Translations under genes and position numbers: made by a program
NCBI GenBank assembly: GCA_945876515.1
Contig: CAMCPF010000208.1
Span: forward strand, 1-5,899
Length of the DNA: 5,899 bases
Direction: 5' to 3'
Source of the DNA: Candidatus Kuenenia stuttgartensis
GTDB taxonomy: Bacteria; Planctomycetota; Planctomycetia; Pirellulales; UBA1268
Notes under the pieces: model-generated
What the model saw: only the letters and a program-made list of their open reading frames with translations
What the model was told of the DNA's origin: nothing
The model's database searches: none
Part shown: positions 1 to 5,733 of the stretch, piece after piece
Position numbering within the stretch: position 1 is the first letter of the stretch
Layout of the letters: each line of letters begins with the position of its first letter

Positions 1-1058
1 CGGAGGGCCTCGACCCCGGCGAGCGGCATCGCGTTGTAGATGCTGGCCCGAATCCCGCCCACGGAGCGGTGGCCCTTGAGATCGACGAGCCCCTTGGCCG
101 CGGCCGTGGTGACGAACTGCTTCTCGAGCGCCTCGTCCGGGAGGCGGAAGGTGACGTTCATGTCGGAGCGGCAGTCGGGCCGGGCGTGGCCGGCGTAGAA
201 GCCCCCCGAGGTGTCGAGCACGTCATAGAGGAGCCGGGCCTTGGCGGCGTTGTGGCGGGCCATGGCCTCGAGCCCGCCCACCTCGTCGCGGAGCCACTCG
301 CAGATCAGGCCGAGGATGTAGATCGCGAAGGTCGGCGGCGTGTTGGGCCGCGAGCCTTCCTTGACGAACGTCCGGTAGTCGAGCATCCGGGGCAGGTCGT
401 CCCGCGATCGCTCGAGCAGGTCCTTGCGGATGATCACCACCGTCACCCCGGAGATGCCGGCATTCTTCTGGGCACAGGCGTAGATCAGGCCGTGGCGGGC
501 CACGTCGATCGGCCGGGAGAGGAAGTCGCTCGAGCAGTCGCAGACCAGCGGGGCGTCGCCCACGTCGGGGTCGGCCTTCCACTGCACGCCCTGGATCGTC
601 TCGTTGCTGGTGACGTGCACGTAGGCCGGGCGGTCGGAGAGCGTGATCTCGCCTGGCGAGGGGAGCCGGTCGTAGTTGGTCGCCGCGCCGTCCCAGGCGA
701 CGTGGGCGACGCCCTCGCGGCGGGCCTCCTTGATGCCCGTGGCGCCCCAGGTGCCGGTGACCACGTAGTCGGCCTTGCCCGGCTGGCCCCGCAGCAGGTT
801 CATCGGCACCATCGAGAACTGCAGGCTCGCGCCCCCTTGAAGGAACACGACCTCGTAGTCCGGCCCGATGCCCAGCAGACTCCTGAGGCCGGCGAGCGTC
901 TCGTCCAGGATCCGGTCGAAGGCCGGGCTGCGGTGGCTGATCTCGAGGATCGAACTGCCCACACCGGGCAGGCAGAGCATCTCGTCCCGAGCCCGCTCCA
1001 ACACCGGCAGGGGCAGCACGGCTGGGCCGGGGGAGAAATTGAAGACGCGGTCGGCCAT
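1..1058 (-). CDS. serC: Phosphoserine aminotransferase SerC (3' end cut by window)
   Basis: This PLP-dependent enzyme converts 3-phosphohydroxypyruvate and glutamate to O-phosphoserine and 2-oxoglutarate, the second step of serine synthesis, in the cytoplasm. About 352 codons are visible of the usual 360 or so, so only the last few residues are missing at the left edge. The protein begins MADRVFNFSPGPAVLP, the typical SerC N-terminus. SISH-like EISHRS follows near residue 37, then the GGASLQFSMVPMNLL segment that binds cofactor phosphate. D174 (CDCSSDFLSRP) and K198 (CAQKNAG) fall at the positions of the cofactor Asp and Schiff-base Lys of E. coli SerC. The end reads GHRSVGGIRASIYNAMP, the conserved C-terminal substrate-binding segment. 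The ATG at 1058 is chosen because the family N-terminus starts there; its Shine-Dalgarno is weak. The gene lies 59 bases after the TPR lipoprotein gene on the same strand, with a possible terminator between. The family call is certain on motifs. Confidence 0.96.
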   Translation of the reverse strand, partial: MADRVFNFSPGPAVLPLPVLERARDEMLCLPGVGSSILEISHRSPAFDRILDETLAGLRSLLGIGPDYEVVFLQGGASLQFSMVPMNLLRGQPGKADYVVTGTWGATGIKEARREGVAHVAWDGAATNYDRLPSPGEITLSDRPAYVHVTSNETIQGVQWKADPDVGDAPLVCDCSSDFLSRPIDVARHGLIYACAQKNAGISGVTVVIIRKDLLERSRDDLPRMLDYRTFVKEGSRPNTPPTFAIYILGLICEWLRDEVGGLEAMARHNAAKARLLYDVLDTSGGFYAGHARPDCRSDMNVTFRLPDEALEKQFVTTAAAKGLVDLKGHRSVGGIRASIYNAMPLAGVEAL

Positions 1059-1075
1059 CGTGGGGCACCGGGGAT

Positions 1076-1111
1076 CCGGAAGAACCGCTCGCAGGATAGG
1101 AGCGGCTCCGG
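1076..1111 (-). terminator. Hairpin between TPR lipoprotein gene and serC, possible terminator
   Basis: A six-base inverted repeat, ccgctc at 1085-1090 and gagcgg at 1100-1105, encloses a nine-base loop. It is extended by ccgg at 1076-1079 and 1108-1111 across a small internal loop. It starts 7 bases after the TPR gene stop. In the minus-strand direction the inner stem is followed by TTCTT, a weak U-tract. It could end the TPR transcript, or it could be a leader structure of serC. No energy calculation was done. Confidence 0.4.
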
Positions 1112-1117
1112 AACCGG

Positions 1118-1900
1118 TCAACGGGCCGGCATTCCTGGCGGCAGTGGCGCCGCCGCGACGGGGCCGGGAGGGGCGGCGGGGTAGGGCACGGCTCCCGCGG
1201 GCGGTGGCAGCGTGGCGACGGCGACCCCGGCGGAGCCCGGAGTGCTGAGCGAGGCGACCCGCGCTGCCACGACGGGCTGCTGGGGATCGATCGTCAGGGC
1301 CCGCGAGTAGTTGGCCACGGCCTGGGCGGGATCGCCCGCAGACTCGCGCAATTGGCCGAGCGCAACCAGGGCCCGCGGATTGTTCGGGTCGAGCGCGAGC
1401 GCGTCCACAAGCTGGTTTTCGGCCTCCCGCAGGTCGCCGTGCTCCTCGGCGAGCCGGGCCAACTCGATGTGGGGCTGGGGATTGGTCGGCCGGGCCGTCG
1501 CCCACGCCTGCAGATTGGAGACGGCCTCGGGCCCGCGGCCCTCCTCGACGAGGAGGACGGCCAGCGCCCGCTGGCAGGCGACGTGGTCGGGATTTCGCGC
1601 CAGGCAGAGGTGGTAGTACTGCTCGGCCACCTGGCGGTCGGCAGTGCTGCCGAACACCTTGGCTTGCTGATGATACGTCGCCCCGAGGTTGTAGAAGCAG
1701 TCGGGGTTGCCGGGCTGGCGCGCCAGCGCCTCCTGGAAGGAGTTGACCGCGCCGAGGTAGTTGCCCTGCTGGTAAAGCTGCACCCCTTGCGCCGATTCGT
1801 TGCCGCCCATCGGCTTGCAGCCAGGGGCCGCCGCGAAGGGCAGCAGGCTCAGGATGACGAGGGCAGGGCGCACGCGCAGACCGGCTCCAGAAGGGCGCAT
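1118..1900 (-). CDS. TPR-repeat lipoprotein
   Basis: This 260-residue protein is probably anchored to a membrane by lipid and acts as a protein-protein scaffold; no specific partner can be named. Residues 1-27 form a signal peptide, with basic residues, then a hydrophobic stretch (ALVILSLLPFAAA), then a loose lipobox APGC with C28 as the lipidation site. About five tetratricopeptide repeats follow: 37-68 (GVQLYQQGNYLGAVNSFQEA), 69-109, 110-143, 145-177 and 178-211. They show the expected G/A-Y-A-P pattern, for example ALALDPNNPRAL. The second repeat carries a short insertion (KVFGSTADRQ, 81-90). The tail from about 219 is rich in Pro, Ala and Gly and likely disordered. The frame stays open upstream to 2290, but that stretch is an Arg/Pro-rich shadow of the next gene; the ATG at 1900 gives the signal peptide directly. 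No clear Shine-Dalgarno is seen. It lies 59 bases after the small hypothetical gene. Confidence 0.88.
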   Translation of the reverse strand: MRPSGAGLRVRPALVILSLLPFAAAPGCKPMGGNESAQGVQLYQQGNYLGAVNSFQEALARQPGNPDCFYNLGATYHQQAKVFGSTADRQVAEQYYHLCLARNPDHVACQRALAVLLVEEGRGPEAVSNLQAWATARPTNPQPHIELARLAEEHGDLREAENQLVDALALDPNNPRALVALGQLRESAGDPAQAVANYSRALTIDPQQPVVAARVASLSTPGSAGVAVATLPPPAGAVPYPAAPPGPVAAAPLPPGMPAR

Positions 1901-1959
1901 CGGGGGGCGGGAAGGTACCGATTCCCGCGGCCCCGGGGCAACCCCGTCCCGGCCCCGCT

Positions 1960-2205
1960 TCAGGCCTGTTCTCGGCGGTAACCGAGCGACTTGACCACTT
2001 CCAGGATCTCGCTGCAGGTGGGGAACATCCGGCCGCTGGTCCGCTTGTAATGGTCGAGGGCCTGCATGAACTCCATCTCGTCGGCGGCGTACTCCCGCTC
2101 GCAGGTGGTGGGGTCGATCATCCGGCGGCGTCCGTGACGGACGGCGGCGCGGGCGGCGGGCGAGCGGCGGGTGGAGCGGGGCGCGGGGATCGTGGCGGCG
2201 GTCAT
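1960..2205 (-). CDS. Small conserved hypothetical protein, planctomycete type
   Basis: The product has 81 residues and an unknown function. The first 28 are basic and low in complexity (many Arg, Ala, Pro), probably disordered and able to bind nucleic acid or an acidic partner. From M29 there is a compact acidic-helical region: MIDPTTCEREYAADEMEF, then MQALDHYKRTSGRMFPT, then CSEILEVVKSLGYRRE. The block from about residue 36 to the end looks like one small helical domain. From memory, proteins ending GRMFPT-SE-LEVL-SLGYR are common in Planctomycetes; I know no characterised member. The start at 2205 is supported by GGAG eight bases upstream of the ATG; the internal ATG at 2121 has no such site, though the conserved part begins there. 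Strong coding signal comes from the ordered C-terminal residues against the Arg-rich alternative frames. A hairpin sits just upstream of the ribosome binding site. Confidence 0.85.
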   Translation of the reverse strand: MTAATIPAPRSTRRSPAARAAVRHGRRRMIDPTTCEREYAADEMEFMQALDHYKRTSGRMFPTCSEILEVVKSLGYRREQA

Positions 2206-2213
2206 GGCGATGT

Positions 2214-2217
2214 CTCC
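2214..2217 (-). promoter_or_regulatory. Ribosome binding site of the small hypothetical gene
   Basis: On the minus strand the sequence reads CCGGAGACATCGCCATG. GGAG lies eight bases before the ATG at 2205. It decides between that start and the internal ATG at 2121, which has no purine-rich site in front. Confidence 0.6.
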
Positions 2218-2229
2218 GGGAAAGTTCCT

Positions 2230-2248
2230 CGTCGGCCGGCCGCCGACG
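2230..2248 (-). promoter_or_regulatory. Perfect hairpin in leader of the small hypothetical gene
   Basis: A seven-base perfect inverted repeat (cgtcggc at 2230-2236, gccgacg at 2242-2248) surrounds a five-base GC loop. It ends about 12 bases upstream of the GGAG ribosome binding site, within the probable 5' leader or promoter. It could be an RNA leader structure or an operator for a dimeric regulator. In DNA this GC-rich, a stem of this length can also arise by chance. Confidence 0.4.
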
Positions 2249-2326
2249 TGTGAAACTCTGCCGGAAGCATGACCGCTGACGGCGGCGCAAGCGGTGCCGG
2301 TGCGTGAAAATCAGCCGCGAATCCCG

Positions 2327-2363
2327 GTCGTGCCGTCGGCAGGTCCTGCCCGACCGTCACGAC
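2327..2363 (-). terminator. Long hairpin downstream of the FHA gene, possible terminator
   Basis: An interrupted inverted repeat: gtcgtg at 2327-2332 pairs with cacgac at 2358-2363, and gtcgg at 2335-2339 pairs with ccgac at 2350-2354. An additional cag/ctg lies inside across a one-base bulge. It gives about 14 base pairs and lies 18 bases after the FHA gene stop. No U-tract follows on the minus strand, so if it ends transcription it would be of the GC-hairpin-only kind. It separates the FHA gene from the small gene beyond it. Confidence 0.5.
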
Positions 2364-2381
2364 CCCACCCTGGCGCCCAGC

Positions 2382-3011
2382 TCACTTGCGATCGAAGAAC
2401 TTCTTGAGCGCCTCGGCCGCGGCGTCGCGGGAGGAGTCGGCCTTCTTGGCGGCCGCCTGACCGGGGAGCGTGCCCGGCTTGCTCTTGGCGTCCTTGAGTT
2501 CCTGGAGTGAGATCGTCGCGGATGAGCGGACCGCCGAGCCGTTCGGTGAGCCCGCTACCGTGGTTTCCATGCCCCCGACGAACGAACTCTCGGCGGAGTC
2601 GCTCGGATCCGGCTTCGCGGCGGCGACCGATTTGGTCGTGTCGGAGGTCGCGGCGGCCTGATCGTCCGCCATCAGCCAGCGGGAGATGTCTCCCTCGCCG
2701 CCCGGGGCGGCCGCCTGTGCCGTGCACGACACCCGCAGTTCGAGCGAACCCACCCGGATCATGTCGCCATCGGCGAGCTTCGTCTTGGCCTCGATCCGGT
2801 TGCCGTTGACGAAGGTGCCGTTGCGGCTGCCCAGGTCTTCGACCCAGACGTCGGCCGGACCCACGATCACGGCGGCATGCCGACGGCTGACCTCCTCGCT
2901 GAGGGGCCGAACGTCGCACTCCTCGGCCCGGCCGATCAGGAGTTTGGCCCGCTTGATGGAGATGGTGCGACCGGCACTCTTGCCGGAGGCGACGACGAGT
3001 TTGGTGACCAT
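2382..3011 (-). CDS. FHA-domain protein with a disordered Ala/Ser/Thr-rich tail
   Basis: This 209-residue protein has no signal peptide. Residues 5-95 form a forkhead-associated domain, a reader of phosphothreonine peptides. Its key residues are all present: G27-R28, S42 with RRH at 43-45, and the DLGSRNGTFVNG block at 59-70 with N64. It should therefore be able to bind phosphothreonine. Residues 97-195 are poor in hydrophobics and rich in Ala, Ser, Thr and Asp, with one motif, GDISRWLMADDQ (107-118), that could be a short linear interaction site, and threonine motifs DTT (124-126) and METTV (148-152). The C-terminus AAAEALKKFFDRK probably forms a short amphipathic helix. The frame is open to 3146, but the FHA fold begins only at MVTKLVVASG, so the ATG at 3011 is used; no good Shine-Dalgarno supports either start. 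The likely partner is a Ser/Thr kinase substrate, but none is encoded nearby. Confidence 0.9.
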   Translation of the reverse strand: MVTKLVVASGKSAGRTISIKRAKLLIGRAEECDVRPLSEEVSRRHAAVIVGPADVWVEDLGSRNGTFVNGNRIEAKTKLADGDMIRVGSLELRVSCTAQAAAPGGEGDISRWLMADDQAAATSDTTKSVAAAKPDPSDSAESSFVGGMETTVAGSPNGSAVRSSATISLQELKDAKSKPGTLPGQAAAKKADSSRDAAAEALKKFFDRK

Positions 3012-3133
3012 GGCGGCGGCCGGGATTCGGGATCGGCGGTGGAGGGGCCACCCCCGGGCATGCTGCAGCGAGCCGGAGTCCTGTGGCCCGCTCCCTGTGG
3101 AAAGTTTAGCAAAGGCACCACCCGCACGCATAG

Positions 3134-3158
3134 CCACCGCCCCCAAGGGCGGCGATGG
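3134..3158 (-). terminator. Hairpin directly after the lipM-like gene, possible terminator
   Basis: ccgccc at 3137-3142 and gggcgg at 3147-3152 form a stem with a four-base loop. It is extended by cca at 3134-3136 and tgg at 3156-3158 across a three-base bulge. It abuts the stop codon of the transferase gene. No U-tract follows. It would mark the end of the gcvT-gcvH-lipM unit, which fits the 147-base gap before the FHA gene. Confidence 0.4.
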
Positions 3159-3950
3159 TCAGCGACGGCTGAGCCAAGCCGGATTGCGAAACCGCGCGGC
3201 TGCGTCGGCCATGAGAGCCGCCCGCGAGGGGGCGAAGTCGTCGAGCCGGGTGTCGAGGGGCCCGCCTGCCTCGGCGGCCACCCGCGTGAGCCAGGCGGTG
3301 ACGAGGTGTCGCAGGTCCCAGGCGGCCGCCGCGGGATGCAGCCGCAGCAGGCCCGGGTGAGCGGCCGCGATGGGGGGTGGCTCGAGCAGGAGGCTCCCAT
3401 GCTGCAGCACCGCCCCACGGAGCCGCCGCTGGGCGCTGCCCAGGATCTTGTCTCCGTCGGTGGTGTTGGCGGCCGTCCGCACGACCAGGTCGCCCTGGGC
3501 GCGACGATCGAAGCACAGAAACCTTTCCTCGTCGCCCGCCGCCCGGGAGCGGCCGGGATGCCGCTCGGCGGCCACGCCCCGCTGCCGCAGTTCCTCGGCG
3601 AGCGACTCGTGGAAGGCGTCGTAGAGCACCTGTGGGTCGCCCCCCCAGGGATGGCTGCGGGGCACGGCCACTGCGTAGGTGAGGTCGGTGCCGTGGACAA
3701 TCGCGCCGCCACCGCTCGGCCGACGCACCAGCGGCAGCCCGGCGATCATGGTCGCGGCCCGAGCGTCGGCCAGCCGCTGAAAGCCGCCGAGGGAAACCGT
3801 CGGCTCCGACCAGCCATAGACCCGCACAAGCGGCCGACCGAGGGCCAAGGCCTCGGCCGCGAGCAGCTCGTCGGCGGCCATGTTTTCGGGGCCGGGGGCG
3901 GGCTCGTCCCACCAGGCGACGAGGCCGCTCGTGGCTGAAGCGTCTGCCAC
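3159..3950 (-). CDS. lipM: LipM/LplA-family octanoyl or lipoyl transferase
   Basis: The 263-residue cytoplasmic enzyme probably attaches an octanoyl group (from acyl carrier protein) or lipoate to the lipoyl lysine of carrier proteins, GcvH being the obvious target. Family motifs run in order: PENMAADELLAAEAL (21-35), YGWSEPTVSLGGFQ (45-58), RRPSGGGAIVHGTDLTYAV (76-94), FLCFDRRAQGDLVV (144-157), K168 in GDKILGSAQRR, and AVLQHGSLLL (180-189). C146 aligns, from memory, with the catalytic Cys150 of Bacillus LipM (CFDA...LVV), which points to an octanoyltransferase; ATP-using LplA ligases lack that cysteine, though the SGGG segment resembles theirs. About seven extra residues (RTAANTT region) precede the lysine. 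The start is a GTG at 3950, five bases past the gcvH stop, without a Shine-Dalgarno, so translation is probably coupled to gcvH. The next in-frame ATG (M24) would cut into the fold. The family is certain; the exact acyl donor is inferred. Confidence 0.88.
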   Translation of the reverse strand: MADASATSGLVAWWDEPAPGPENMAADELLAAEALALGRPLVRVYGWSEPTVSLGGFQRLADARAATMIAGLPLVRRPSGGGAIVHGTDLTYAVAVPRSHPWGGDPQVLYDAFHESLAEELRQRGVAAERHPGRSRAAGDEERFLCFDRRAQGDLVVRTAANTTDGDKILGSAQRRLRGAVLQHGSLLLEPPPIAAAHPGLLRLHPAAAAWDLRHLVTAWLTRVAAEAGGPLDTRLDDFAPSRAALMADAAARFRNPAWLSRR

Positions 3951-3955
3951 GGGGA

Positions 3956-4342
3956 TCAGTGTGGCTGGCTCTTCACGAGCGCGTCGTAGGCGGCCTGGTC
4001 GAGCAACGCCGCCAACTCGCCGGTCTCACTGGGGCGGAGCCTGACGAGCCAGCCGGCGCCGTAGGGATCCTGCCCGAGCGTCTCGAGGTTGCCGGGCAGG
4101 GCTGCATTGACCTCGACCACCTCGCCCGAGACCGGCGCGTAGAAGTCGCTCACGGCCTTCACGCTCTCGATCTCGCCGATCGACTCACCGGCCTTCACCG
4201 CGCGGCCCACCTCGGGCAGTTGCATGAAGACGAGGTCGGTCAGCGCCTCGACGGCGTAGGCCGAGATCCCGACCGTGGCCAGGCCGTCGTCGTCGAGGCG
4301 GATCCATTCGTGGGTCTTGGCGAACTTCGGTGCGGCGGCCAT
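3956..4342 (-). CDS. gcvH: Glycine cleavage system H protein
   Basis: GcvH shuttles the aminomethyl intermediate on its lipoyl arm between GcvP, GcvT and the lipoamide dehydrogenase. The product has 128 residues, a normal length. It starts MAAAPKFAKTHEWIRL, the family N-terminus. Further motifs are TVGISAYAVEALTDLVFMQLPEVG (23-46, with the conserved aromatic/Leu/Pro positions) and ESVKAVSDFYAPVSGEVVEVN (59-79). K62 is the lipoylation site. The C-terminus has the usual DPYGAGWLVRLRPSE. GGAG six bases before the ATG at 4342 supports the start. The gene is followed after five bases by the transferase that probably modifies K62, and preceded by gcvT at a 92-base gap that contains a short tandem repeat. 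No glycine decarboxylase gene lies between or beside them. Confidence 0.97.
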   Translation of the reverse strand: MAAAPKFAKTHEWIRLDDDGLATVGISAYAVEALTDLVFMQLPEVGRAVKAGESIGEIESVKAVSDFYAPVSGEVVEVNAALPGNLETLGQDPYGAGWLVRLRPSETGELAALLDQAAYDALVKSQPH

Positions 4343-4355
4343 CGCGGGCTCCGGG

Positions 4356-4381
4356 ATTGCTGGGTTGGATTTCTGGGTTGG
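4356..4381 (-). repeat. Two tandem 13-base repeats upstream of gcvH
   Basis: Two directly adjacent units, attgctgggttgg (4356-4368) and atttctgggttgg (4369-4381), differ at one base. They begin 14 bases upstream of the gcvH ATG, right behind its ribosome binding site, in the gcvT-gcvH gap. On the minus strand the units read CCAACCCAG followed by AAAT or CAAT. Only two copies are present. They could be a binding site or just a small local duplication. Confidence 0.65.
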
Positions 4382-4434
4382 GGTGAGACGACCGAGGGAT
4401 GAGCGACTCGGACAGGATAGCGGATGGGTCGGGA

Positions 4435-5607
4435 TCAGGAGGGTGTCGCCGGCCGGCGGTAGAGGGGCAGGGGGGCCACGCGGGCCGAGGCGGCCGAGTC
4501 GCGGATGATGAGATCGAGCGGTGTGCCCTCGGCGGCCGCGTCGCGATCGACCAGCGCCATCGCGGCGGCCGTGCCGAGCGTGGGGCAGTAGCTGCCGCTG
4601 GTGACGGTGCCCACGACGGCGTTCGGGTCGCCAGGCCGCGTCACGAGCGACCCTTCGCGGGCGGCCCGCTTGCCGTCGCAGACGAGGCCGACCCGGACCC
4701 GCTGGGCCGGCTGGGCGTGCATCTGCCGCAGGGCCGCCGCGCCGGGAAACTCCCGCGGCGAGCCGTCGGCCGCGGCGAGGTTCAGGGCGAAGCCGAGGCC
4801 GAGGGCAAAGGGGTCGCTGGCCGCCGCGAGTTCATGGCCATAGAGCGGCATGCCTGCCTCGAGCCGGAGCGTGTCGCGGGCACCGAGGCCGCAGGGCACG
4901 ACGCCGTGCGCCGCGCCGGCCGCGAGGATCGCCTCCCAGACGGCCACGGCATCGCTCGCGGCCACGACGAGCTCGACGCCGTCTTCACCGGTGTAGCCCG
5001 TGCGGCTGATGGCCGCGGGCCGGCCGGCGACGGTGGCCGTCGTGGCCCGGTAGTTCTTGAGCGCCGCGATCCGGGCGGCGTCGGCGGCGGGGCAGAGGCC
5101 GGCGACGAGTTCGACCGCCCGCGGGCCCTGCACGGCGATCATGGCTGTTTCGCGGGTGTGGTCGGTGAGCGTGACGCCCGCGGCGGGCAGGCGGCTTTTC
5201 AGCCAGGCCACCACGCGGTCACGGTTGCTCGCATTGACGACGAGTGAGAGCCGGGGCGAGCCGTCGGCAGCGTCGGCCTCACGGGCCACGAGCGCGTCGT
5301 CGAGGACGCTCACACCCGTCGGCCCCTCGTCGCTCGTGACGAGCGTGTAGCGGACCTGGCCCGGGGCGAGGTCGGCCCCGCGCCGCGTGAGCAGCGAATC
5401 GAGCCAGCGGATCGCATCGGGGCCGGTGACCGAGAGCCGGCCCATGTGCGAGACGTCAAAGAGCCCCGCCGCCCGCCGCGTGGCCAGGTGCTCCTCGACG
5501 ATCGAGGCGTATTGGACGGGCATCGTCCAGCCGGCGAAGTCCACCATCCGGCCGCCGTGAGCGGCGTGCCAGGCGGCGAGCGGAGTTTCGAGGAGCGGGG
5601 CGGTCAT
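4435..5607 (-). CDS. gcvT: Aminomethyltransferase, glycine cleavage T protein
   Basis: GcvT takes the aminomethyl group from GcvH, releases ammonia and makes 5,10-methylene-tetrahydrofolate. The 390 residues are slightly longer than the usual 360-370. The N-terminal folate-binding domain (about 1-270) shows MVDFAGWTMPVQY (21-33), LFDVSHMGR (49-57), a conserved Asp pair at 103-104, SRTGYTGEDGVE (201-212) and ARDTLRLEAGMPLYGHEL (243-260). The C-terminal barrel has GTVTSGSYCPTLG (333-345) and ends PLPLYRRPATPS. Oddities: an ala-rich insert around 110-118, and EFPGAAALRQ at 286-295 where most homologues have a FIGKEAL-like segment with Lys. AGGA seven bases before the ATG at 5607 supports the start. 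It heads the gcvT-gcvH-lipM group and diverges from the gene at 5734. No glycine riboswitch is visible in the 126-base upstream gap. Confidence 0.96.
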   Translation of the reverse strand: MTAPLLETPLAAWHAAHGGRMVDFAGWTMPVQYASIVEEHLATRRAAGLFDVSHMGRLSVTGPDAIRWLDSLLTRRGADLAPGQVRYTLVTSDEGPTGVSVLDDALVAREADAADGSPRLSLVVNASNRDRVVAWLKSRLPAAGVTLTDHTRETAMIAVQGPRAVELVAGLCPAADAARIAALKNYRATTATVAGRPAAISRTGYTGEDGVELVVAASDAVAVWEAILAAGAAHGVVPCGLGARDTLRLEAGMPLYGHELAAASDPFALGLGFALNLAAADGSPREFPGAAALRQMHAQPAQRVRVGLVCDGKRAAREGSLVTRPGDPNAVVGTVTSGSYCPTLGTAAAMALVDRDAAAEGTPLDLIIRDSAASARVAPLPLYRRPATPS

Positions 5608-5670
5608 GTGGCAATCCTAGGACCTGGAATGCGAGTTCGCCGGGAGTGTAACAGCCACCCGCTCCGCCGA

Positions 5671-5699
5671 TTGCGAACGGCGACTGGCGCTGGTCTGAT
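5671..5699 (+). promoter_or_regulatory. Candidate sigma-70-like promoter for the Tat-signal gene
   Basis: TTGCGA (5671-5676) and TCTGAT (5694-5699) are 17 bases apart. Each matches four of six consensus bases of the sigma-70 -35 and -10 hexamers. The -10 ends 34 bases before the ATG at 5734. Planctomycete promoters are poorly defined and such matches arise by chance, so this is weak. The same gap must also hold the gcvT promoter, for which I see only TACACT (minus strand, 5646-5651) without a good partner. Confidence 0.25.
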
Positions 5700-5720
5700 G
5701 CTCAACTCGTACACCCGAAC

Positions 5721-5725
5721 AGGAA
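5721..5725 (+). promoter_or_regulatory. Ribosome binding site of the Tat-signal gene
   Basis: AGGAA lies eight bases before the ATG at 5734, a normal Shine-Dalgarno spacing. It supports that start and the plus-strand reading of this end of the window. Confidence 0.6.
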
Positions 5726-5733
5726 CCACTCCC

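Noticed and set aside
69..1184. Long plus-strand open frame (371 codons) opposite serC
   Set aside because: The minus strand encodes an unmistakable SerC. The plus frame is Gly/Arg/Val-rich without domains, a GC-rich shadow.
1901..2290. N-terminal extension of the TPR lipoprotein to 2290
   Set aside because: This part is an Arg/Pro-rich out-of-frame reading of the small gene at 1960-2205. A signal peptide with lipobox begins at 1900.
3012..3146. N-terminal extension of the FHA protein to 3146
   Set aside because: The 45 extra residues have no domain and would start inside the hairpin after lipM. The FHA fold starts just after 3011.
2877..3938. Long plus-strand open frame (353 codons) opposite the lipM-like and FHA genes
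   Set aside because: It spans two real minus-strand genes and their gap, with no recognisable domain; typical of high-GC DNA.
4392..4411. ccgag/ctcgg hairpin after gcvT as a terminator
   Set aside because: Only five pairs with a ten-base loop and no U-tract, inside a probable operon; not distinguishable from chance.
4399..5247. Plus-strand open frame opposite gcvT
   Set aside because: GcvT motifs run through the minus strand without a break. The plus frame is Gly/Arg/Ala-rich noise.
5608..5733. Glycine riboswitch ahead of gcvT
   Set aside because: The gap is too short for the usual tandem aptamers and lacks the conserved GGAGA-type core segments on the minus strand.
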